From the NCBI RefSeq assembly GCF_024166365.1, contig NC_064825.1, positions 104,546,480-104,610,479 on the forward strand: a stretch of DNA of 64,000 nucleotides, in the 5' to 3' direction. The translations under genes and the position numbers were made by a program. This DNA comes from Elephas maximus indicus. Taxonomy: Eukaryota; Chordata; Mammalia; Proboscidea; Elephantidae. Position 1 is the stretch's first letter, and each line of letters starts with the position of its first letter. The notes under the pieces were generated by a model that worked only from the letters and a program-made list of their open reading frames with translations, ran no database searches and was not told the origin of the DNA. Below, piece after piece: positions 55,340-64,000 of the stretch.

Positions 55340-58300
55340 TGGTATGAAAGCATATATGGAATATATGTGTATAACCCAATATTTGAAAAACATTATTCCT
55401 ATATAATTCAAACATTAAATTTGGAGATTTCCTATTGAGAAAAAAAATATTCCTTAATTTGGACACAAGTTTAAACTAGTTATTCCTGACTTCTTCAGTA
55501 TCTGAGTTGGGTATTGTGTTTTCATTTACATTGGCCTAAATGGTATGTTAGCCACTTTTTGTGCCTCTGGACCTCAGTTTTAAGGTCTTATTCTGGTTCT
55601 ATTGCACTTAGTGTCAAGGTGGGTCCCTTTTGAAATGCATACAGCTCAGCTGACTGGAGTGGAGCCTCATCTTTGTATAGGTTGAGCCTTCTATTAGATG
55701 ATGCTTCCTGGATCTGTTACATTTGCAAAGGTTTGCCTTTTTTTCCTTTATTTCTGTGACATAAGGCTTGCAAACACCATTATGGTTTTCCTGTGTGACA
55801 GGGAGCCCTGCTAAGTTAGTTTTGGTTTTTCTGTGTCATATTTGGAAAACCAAAGGCTTTCCATGTAACCTAATAGAAAGATGTCAATCATAAATTATCT
55901 GCCTAGTTTTCAGTGGCATACTGTCATGTCACAGACTGGTGGCACCAAAATGCCACTGACCTGATTGGTGGATTGCATTGTCAGATCATATTTCTCAAAA
56001 TCCATATTACCAACCATAAAGTTAAACACACTCAATTAGTAAGCATGCTTTCCAAAACTGAAAACACATGCCATCAAAAAACATTTTTTTTAAATAAAAA
56101 TTTGATAATGAAAGGGTTAAGAAGAAATGATATCTCCAACTTCAACTCTTGATTTTGCCTTCATTGTCAGTCAGGACACACGGGATGTTTGAATAAATCA
56201 TCGAGGCTGGTAGTATAGAGCAGAATTACTGTATATGTGAAATCATCCATGACTCCTATTAGATACATAGTATTGAATTTCACATCCTATGGATGCAACT
56301 GGATATACCACTTCTTGTATTTCTAAAAGCTAAATGATGTCTTCACTCAATGTGATTCTACCACTATCTTACAAAACTTTTGTTTTCTGCCAATTTTTGT
56401 TTCTCTTAAAACATAATTTAAAAAATATATTTCATCATTTCACCATGCAGATATCTTCCACTATGTTGTACTCTATTTTTTGCATATATATATATACATA
56501 TCTATAGAATTGTAAACATAAACATTCTCTGATATTTTAAATATTCTGGTTTTCTTTTGGAATTGTTAAAACCTTTTTCCTATATAAAGATTATCTATAA
56601 TGTATTCATTTACTTTAGGAGTTGTAAATTAACATACAGAAAATTCATAATATATTTTCAAAACTTTTTTAATCATTTAATTTGTTTTCAAGTGTTCACT
56701 CTCATAAAAGATTTTTGAATGAACCTCTTCCCATGGTATACTCTTTTCTTTACTATTAGTCCTTTCAGAAAGTAAATTTCAAGATTATTGAGGCAAAAGC
56801 TGTGATTATCTTCATACTTATTGGTAACTACTGTCAAATAGCCTTCCAATTTTTTTTATCAATGTTTATTAGAAATATTTTAATCATAGAGTGAATATAT
56901 TTATGTAATAAAATATCCAATCTTTACAATAAATTACAGGATTAAAAAAATTATCCTTCTAAAATTCATAAATTCCCAATCCCATGTTACAGAGGTAACT
57001 AATAGCTCCTTACATATTTTTCCAACTTTTCAGAGTTATGCATGTACGTGTTTTGTTTATATATCCTTTTTGATATAAAAATTGGATTGTTTTTTCCACT
57101 TGTGTCTAAAATTACAGGAATATGAAACAGATTTCTAATGAATATCAAACTTGGATCCTTATCGTATTTGCTTGATGAGTAAAAGTAAATCTATGATATA
57201 CATTTCCTTGATTACTGGTGATAGTATAATTTTTGTACATGTTTTACTTACATTTTATCTTTCCAATTTACATATCTTTTTCCATTAGTTTTTAAAGTAT
57301 CTTTAAATTTGAGCTCTTTCCCTTTTTTCATATTTATGTCCATCAGTCATCAATTTGGAGAGTTGTGTCTTTATCCTGTCTTATATTATTTCTATAATTT
57401 TTAATATTTATTTCAAAGGATCTAGAATTTATTTAGAATGAATTTTTAGTTACCTTTACTTTTTCTGATTAATCATCTATTCATCAATGAATCAATAACA
57501 CCTTCAACGCAGCCATCATATGTACTAAGAACCTAATCAGGTCTCTGGTAGCTATAGCAGCACATAGATATGTGTCTTCAAGCTCTTTATGATCACATTG
57601 GAGGGATAATATAATTCTGAATAAGATAATTATCTGCAAAAAGTTACACTTGACTATATATGATAATACCTAATGAATTGTCATTTCAAAAGTAGACAGA
57701 ACCCTAGAGAACAAATTGAGGGTTAGTGAAGGTTCAAAAATGAGAAAAAAATGGAATTACTGATTTCAATGTATGAAACTGAAGTTTCTCACTAAATTTT
57801 CTGGAACTAAAGTATTGAAGAGCTTATACTGAATTTTACCAAGTAGAATCAATGTTTCAAATTAGTAAGTCAAATTGTTCCTCTTATAAAGCTGTACAAA
57901 AAGAAATAAAACTTTGTTTTATTATTTATTTATTTATCTATTTATTTATTTATTCTGTGATCGAGCTCAAATATTAACTCAGTGTGATAATACCAGTTAT
58001 CAAAACAAAAAGCTTTGACTGGCAGTTTCAGTTATCTCTGACAAATATAAAAAGCAAGTGAATTAATTATTACTTTATTTTGAAACACTAAGTTCCCGAC
58101 AGGGACTAAAGACAAAAGCATGTCATTTGCTGTGAGGAGAGGAGCAGTTAGGTTAGCGAGTGAGTAAAAGGAGGGGGAGAAGCATGAACTGGTTCAGGTA
58201 AGCATTGTAAAAAACTATACTCTTATTAAAACAAGAAGTTGTAACAGGTAAGGTTGGGGGCTGATGATGGACAGCAGTGAAAGCCAGGTGATGCAATTCT

Positions 58301-60380
58301 ATTTGATTTTGCTTTAAATGAGCAAAGAAGATTTGAAACCTGAAGATAGGCCAGCAGCACTTCACAAAGATGTATGCATTAGCTAAGGTCAGCAATACCT
58401 TAGAGTTCTATCACTGAGCTCAGCCATCATTTCCTAATGCTCCTGAACAGTCCTACCTCCCTGATATTGTAGGACACCACAGTAGGAGAACTTGCTATTA
58501 GCTGTTCTTTAGTATCTTTAATTTTTACTTTACCTGTTGAAATGTTAATAGTTCAAATTATAGCTCTTCCCAAATCTCTATCTCTGGCCCCAAAAGTCTT
58601 CCCTTTTCTTCCCAGACAAATAGGCATCTACCTCTATCCCCTATACTCTTATATTAGTATGCACTTTATTAGGTATGTATTAAATTGAATGAGGTAATAT
58701 TAGATTATATATTATTTTTGCATGACCTTAAATAGGTTTTCACTTTCATTATTTGACCTGCGTGCTTTTTCATGAGGTAAGTTAGCCATTTATCTTGTTT
58801 TCCTTATGTACAAAGATTCATCTGTAATAGAGTTTTGCCAAATACAACCAGGTTATAAAAAGGTTTGGATGCTACTAGATAGCCTCTCTCTCTAGTGTCT
58901 AACAACAATCATATAAATCATCAAATCTCAACCATCCGTGTAGACTGCATCCTAGAAAAGAAAAGTCCCAAACCAGCAGAGAATGATGTCAAATGACACC
59001 TTAAGTTTCTTTCCTGTCTCCAAAACCAACCACTGTAAACTTCATGGTGGGACAAATACCAAACTAGGTGCATAACAAATAATAGTGAAGGGAGGGAAGG
59101 GACAGAGACTTGCCGAAGTTAAAGTAGGAGAGAGGACAGTGACAGTCAGTGAATTCCAGGGAAGGAAGAAGAGCAAGAGTATGGGATGCAGAAAGACAAA
59201 TGGGAGGAGACAAACAAAGAATGTTATTGAGGGTTGTGTGACCCATGATTTCATCACAGAGTTCAACCTTTTCTCCCTGACCAACTACACTACCAGTTGG
59301 ACCTCAACCTGAGAGCAGATGCCGTTGTAGGTCATGATCAAGGGTTGCCATAGGTCTTGAAAATCCTATCTCATAAACATCACCATTGAACTTCAAATCT
59401 TTAAAAGAGGATCCCGAAGATTAGAAATTTCTGCTCAGGCTGGCTTCAATGCCATAGTGTAGTTTATTTCCTCTTGTGTAAGTAAGAAGGACTTTGATAG
59501 ATAGTGTACTTGCTCTGAGGCCGAAAAAGATTTAGGAATCTTTGTCCACCTTCACCTTTCATTGGGGGGTAAAGACCGAGTATAGATTCCATCAGAGCAT
59601 AGATTCCACAAGATCACTTATAGGGAGGTATTGTGAAGCAAATATTTTTTAACAGACTTGAAAAACTTACCTCTTTTCTTATGAGCAGATATATGATTTC
59701 CAATTAAGTATATTTTTCATATCTTCAGCATTAATTTGCTTAGAAGATGAAGCATGTGAATCCCAGTTGAAACATGGAAACAGTACTTCATTGACATTTC
59801 TCAATGCTTTCTATCACAGGAGGTTATGGAGAGTGGGGAGTTTATGGAGAGAAGGAACCCTGCAAATGCAGACTTTACCTTGTTGCTCCCCAGAAGCAGT
59901 AGCTTAGAAAAAAACAAGTGGGTCGATGACACTGGGCAGTGTGGTTTAAAAAAATAAAATATCAAATGTTCATCAATCTTGTTCTTGAAAAGGTCTTTTT
60001 GGAATAAGCTATTTCAGTACACAGAGGGAGAAATAACTCTGAGGTCAGTCCCCTTCCCACAGGTTCTTTTGAGTTAAGGTTTCTCTTTTTACTGTGTTGG
60101 ATATTTATTGTAATTCACACAAAATCTACAAAAGCCTATGGCAGGCTTTTAGCCTCAGGAGCTCCAAAAAAACCATTACTCCCAGCCAAGTCCCTAAGGA
60201 TGCTCCAATGTGCTACCCAGGTCAGACAGTTCAAGAGCAAAAGCAAACCTTGGGGCCAATTAGTTAAACTCCATTCTCACTTTGAATGCATTTGAGGAAA
60301 CCTGAATCCCTTCTGCACAGGATTGCTTAAACCCATCTCTTCTAGAAGGATTAAAGTCTTGATGCCAGTTAAAGGCTCAG
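55340..60380. other. 5-kb AT-rich intergenic block, almost nothing recognised
   Basis: The longest stretch here without an afrotherian SINE or RTE. It contains a (TA)n run near 56486, the TTTA array at 57920-57957 and a purine-rich patch at 59080-59180. Parts (56400-57450) have the look of very old L1 sequence, but no motif lets me say so. No gene is supportable. Confidence 0.5.
57920..57957. repeat. (TTTA)n microsatellite
   Basis: About nine tetranucleotide units with one TCTA variant. Confidence 0.9.
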
Positions 60381-60384
60381 ATGA

Positions 60385-60530
60385 GTGAAATATGTGTGGT
60401 AGACATGAATTCAGGCTTCACCACTTATGTGCTATGTGAACTTAAACAAGTTTCTTAACCCATTAATTTCAGTTTCCTCTTTTGTAAGAGATATCTGGTA
60501 ATAATTATTACTTATTACTTTTAACAATAT
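60385..60530 (+). repeat. MIR SINE
   Basis: GACATGAATTCAGGCTTCAC, CACTTATGTGCTATGTGAAC, AAGTTTCTTAACCCATTAAT and TCAGTTTCCTCTTTTGTAAG follow the MIR order closely. Confidence 0.75.
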
Positions 60531-61206
60531 TAATATTACATTCTCCTGTTTCTAACCCCATCTATGTTTTAAGATAGTTCATAAAGAAGGGAGACAGAAG
60601 GAAAAGAGAAAGGAAATACTAAATACTTGTCTTATGTGTTTTCTCTTTCTTTTTAAAGATATGATTTTCCACTCATAGGAAAGAAACCTGGACTTCTGTT
60701 TTTTTAATGTAGTTGCACGTAATTCAAGGTGGGACAGATTACATTGCAATATTGCTTTCTTATTTGGGAGACCATGCTTCTACCCAGAATTCTGATGTCA
60801 GAATGTTCTGCTAGGTGTATCACTGCCTGCCAGGTATCCCGAATGAGGATGAAATGAGAGGTCCAAGGAGAGGCTGAGACAGAGAGATGGGAGGCAGAAA
60901 AGGAGGCATGATTTGCATTTTTGCCAAAGGGCCTAGTGGCAAAAAGCAGACCCAAACTTCTTGGAGAAATTCATGACCAACATCTGGAATTTTTTGTTAT
61001 AAACAGAAGAGTATACTCTTGAGGAAGCTTTTTGGTGAGTCATTGAAAGCATATAAGCCTCAGGTTTTCCATCAATTGAATGGGAACGAGAAGACCTAAC
61101 TCTAAAAAGCTTCTGTAAAAACTAAAAGATATAATACATGGAAAGAAAGCACCCCTGTGCAAAGAAATACATATGTGTTTTTATTAATCCTTCCTAAACT
61201 TGTAAA

Positions 61207-61697
61207 CTATATGAAGAAGGTGGCATCAGGATTGTAGGGAGACTCATTAGCAAGCTGCAATATGCAGATGACACAACATAGCTGCTCAAAGTGAAGAGGA
61301 CTGGAAGCACTTATTGATGAAGATCAAAGACAACAACCTTCAGAATGGATTACACATCAACATAAAGAAAACAAAAACCCTCGCCACTGGACAAATAAGA
61401 ATATCATGATAAATGGTGAAAGAGTGAAGTGAAAGGATGACTAGACTACGTCTCACATACTTTAGACATGTTATCAAGAGGGACCAGTCCCTGGAGAAGG
61501 ATATCATGCTTGGTAAAGTAGAGGGTCAATGAAAGAGAGGAAGACCATCAACAAGATGGATTGACACAGTGGCTGCAACAATGGGCTCAAGTATAACAAT
61601 GATTGTTAAGGGTGGCACAGGACCTGGCAGTGTTTCGTTGTGTTAGACATAGGGTTGCCATGAGTCCAAACTGACTCAATGGCACCTAACAACAATA
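61207..61697 (+). mobile_element. RTE-clade LINE fragment with internal deletion
   Basis: CTATATGAAGAAGGTGGCAT through the catalytic region CTGCAATATGCAGATGACAC (LQYADDT), then a jump at about 61425 from the AAATGGTGAAAGAGTGAAGT stretch straight to the C-terminal part (GACTACGTCTCACATACTTT), and the normal tail. About 400 bp of the consensus is missing. Confidence 0.85.
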
Positions 61698-61704
61698 AAC
61701 ATGC

Positions 61705-61795
61705 AGACTTCAGGCCTAGAGAAGGGAAATAACTCACCTAAGGTCACAGAATTGAGCCTAGGATAAAATCTTTAATTACAAGTCTAAAGCTCTTT
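61705..61795 (-). repeat. MIR-like SINE fragment
   Basis: GAGAAGGGAAATAACTCACC, then TAAGGTCACAGAATTGAGCC, is the complement of the MIR core. Confidence 0.58.
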
Positions 61796-61863
61796 TCTTT
61801 TGATAAGGTATGTACAGTAATGCCATAAACGTTCTTAGCCTGGAAATAACAACAGCCAAAAGT

Positions 61864-62060
61864 GGAGTCCATGGGTGGCATAAATGGTTAAGTGCTTCCC
61901 TACTAATTGAGAGGTTGGTGGTTTGAACTCACCCAGAAGCCTGGGAAGAAAGGCCTGTCAAAATGCTTCCAAAAGGCACCAGCCTTCAAAATCCTATGGA
62001 GTGCTATTCTACTCTGCATACATGGGGTCACCATGAGTCAGAATCAACTCAAAGGCAACT
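61864..62060 (+). repeat. Afrotherian SINE, CCTGGCAATCTAC class
   Basis: GGAGTCCATGGGTGGCATAA at the head, GAAGAAAGGCCTGTCAAAAT in the middle and AGAATCAACTCAAAGGCAAC at the tail, followed by A12. Confidence 0.85.
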
Positions 62061-62063
62061 AAA

Positions 62064-62860
62064 AAAAAAAAAAGTTTCAAAGGAGGCCATTGAACTGCCC
62101 AAAGGCAAGAAGTTAAGTAAAAGTTCCCTTGAGGTTCTTTCAAGATTTGAGGTGAACAGATCAGGAGTGCTCATTAAATATTCATTGTAGACTGAATGAC
62201 TGGATTACTCAACTGGACTGCAGGTTAAATGTCAGGGTATTATTGAATGCAGTTGATCATGGAACATTCAGTTATGGGAACTGAGAACACATGACAACTG
62301 AGATATTTTGGGTTTAGATCCACTTGTTTCTCGCATATAGTTTTTGGATGAATTAGTGTCCTACTTTAAACCCTGTTCACTTAACCTTATTTTAAACCCT
62401 ATTCATTTGCATCTTATCGAGGTGACATTTCTAGTGAATAATTCAGAAACTATGGCAAGATTCAAACCAAATTAATAAAATGAAAAATTGAAGTAAGAGA
62501 TTATTTTATTGGGATCCAAAATGCTTTCAGAATAAAATTCAAATCATTAATAACACTTATTTTTGCAGATGATAGGAGTGGGAAAGGAGAATGAGAAAAA
62601 GTAGGTAGAGAGCAATACCTTTATTTTTTGTTTTAATTTTTTATATAGATTTGGGAAAATAACTAGAGTAGATAATTTATTTGTAATATTCTTCACTGTG
62701 TTATGTTAAAGTGTTATCTATGGTTATTTTCAAGATCAAGGGACGAACCCCAGCGACAGCTGCATTCACTCGCCAAACTCAACATTTTAGTAGATTAATA
62801 TTGTAAACACATTTAAATTTCAAAAAGGGAAGATAGCTCACTTATTTTCATTTACTCAGC
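62064..62860. other. Intergenic, nothing recognised
   Basis: AT-rich sequence without a visible gene or repeat. Confidence 0.5.
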
Positions 62861-62864
62861 ACTT

Positions 62865-63110
62865 ACTGAGCTCCTGCAACAGCCGGTTCTAGATACTGAT
62901 AATACATCAGTGAATCACATAGGAAAAAATCCCCTGCCTCACAGTTTATTCTATGAGAGGAGGCAGATAAGACACAATAAGGAAATAAACTATATAGTAG
63001 GTTATAGGGTAGAAATTGTTATGGAAATATGAAGAGTAGATAGGAGAAGCTATAAAACCAGGTTGGGTATTGCTATTTTAAAAAATATATAGGCAGGGTT
63101 CAGATGTGTT
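62865..63110 (-). repeat. L2 LINE 3' end, antisense
   Basis: GCACTTACTGAGCTCCTGCA, AGATACTGATAATACATCAG and AAAATCCCCTGCCTCACAGT follow the complement of the L2 3' end (GAGCGCCTACTATGTGCCAG, GGGGATACAGCAGTGAAC, AAAATCCCTGCCCTCATGGA). Confidence 0.65.
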
Positions 63111-63507
63111 TGATTTGAATTATCTCTTTACTGACTAATGCTCAAACAGAATTATTTTCAATTGGATAAACTAAGCCAACAAAATTCAAATCAATGACTA
63201 AATTGAATGCAATCCCCTTTTGAAGTCTAAATTTTACTCTCAGATACCTCTGGCCTCTGTTTACCCTGTAGTCAGCTCACAACAACTGTAACTTTGGTAT
63301 TGTTTTTGCTAGGAAAATGATTTATCAAGAGTCCTCTTTGAGCTCAAATGAAAGCTACTCATCAATGGTTCCCTTATGAAATCTACTTCTCTCCCTCAGA
63401 TGATTCATGTGGGGTGGTCAACTGACCCAAAAGGACCTCATCCATTGGCAGAAAACGGTCAATCAGGTGTTATCTCTCAAGAATTTTAACAAGTGATTCA
63501 GATCCGT

Positions 63508-64000
63508 TGTTGTTGTTGTTGTTAGGTGCCGTCGAGCCAGTTCCAACTCATAGCAACCCCATGGACAACAGAAGGAAACACTGCCCTGTCCTGTGCCATT
63601 CTCCCAATCCTTATTATACTTGAGCTCATTGTTCAAGGCACTGTGTCAAATCCATCTTGTTGACGGATTTCCTCTTTTTTGATGACCGTCTACTTTACCA
63701 AGCATGATATCCTTCTCCAGGAACTGGTCCCTCCTGATAACAAGTCCAAAGTATGTGAGACACAGTCTCACAATCCTTGCTTCTAAGGAGCATTCTGGTT
63801 GTACTTCTTCTAAGACAGATTTGTTTGTTCTTTTGGCAGTCTTTGGTATATTCGATATTCTTCACCAACACCACAATTCAAAGACATCAATTCTTCTTCG
63901 GTCTTCCTTATTCATTGTCTATCTTTTGCATACATATGAGGCAATTGAAAACACCATGACTTAAGTCAGGCACACCTTAGTCTTCAAAGTGATATCTTTA
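63508..64000 (-). mobile_element. RTE-clade LINE 3' end, antisense, runs off the window
   Basis: Starts with six GTT units, then AGGTGCCGTCGAGCCAGTTC, the complement of the RTE tail. It continues through the complement of the C-terminal domain (AAGGAGCATTCTGGTTGTAC) to the window end. The least diverged tail in the window. Confidence 0.9.

Overview
The window is a repeat-dense, gene-poor stretch of mammalian nuclear DNA. The organism is almost certainly an afrotherian, most probably an elephant. The evidence is the dominant repeats: dozens of tRNA-derived SINEs of the afrotherian (AfroSINE) type, whose 3' ends match the tail of an RTE-clade LINE, and about ten truncated copies of that RTE LINE, which I recognise from memory as the type abundant in elephant. 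There are also elephant-type L1 pieces, ERVL-MaLR LTRs, and old mammalian L2, MIR and MER5A copies. The assignment rests on recognition, not on a database search.

Only three protein-coding genes can be supported. All are intact, single-coding-exon olfactory receptors (ORs) of family 4, most like OR4C: OR-1 on the + strand (24024-24950, 308 aa), OR-2 on the - strand (32770-33684, 304 aa) and OR-3 on the - strand (53374-54288, 304 aa). OR-2 and OR-3 are close paralogs; by hand count 226 of 304 residues are identical. Both have a pyrimidine-rich splice acceptor 41-42 nt before the ATG, as expected for OR genes with non-coding 5' exons. This is a fragment of an OR4 cluster, and each receptor would be expressed singly in olfactory neurons. 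There is no operon-like logic.

Layout. 1-23 kb: no genes; SINEs, RTE fragments, an old L2/CR1 reverse-transcriptase fossil (14.4-15.4 kb), solo MaLR LTRs and microsatellites. 23-26 kb: OR-1 and a duplicated copy of its 3' flank lying upstream of it. 26-32 kb: an antisense L1 3' end, RTE, and a SINE nested in a SINE. 32.7-33.7 kb: OR-2, whose terminal codons and stop are duplicated around a poly(T) tract. 34-42 kb: solo LTR, MIR, L2, an unclassified repeat, and a MER5A split by an RTE. 42.6-48.7 kb: one L1 3' half carrying at least four later insertions, including a complete two-LTR MaLR fossil. 49.6-52.4 kb: a second L1 cluster with paired short fragments. 53.4-54.7 kb: OR-3 with a tRNA-Gly-headed SINE just upstream. 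55.3-60.4 kb: AT-rich sequence with nothing recognised. 60.4-64 kb: MIR, L2, SINE and RTE pieces.

I found no new gene system. The features most worth checking are local: the OR duplications, the poly(T)-separated duplication at the end of OR-2, substitutions at normally conserved positions in OR-3, and the nested-insertion chronology.
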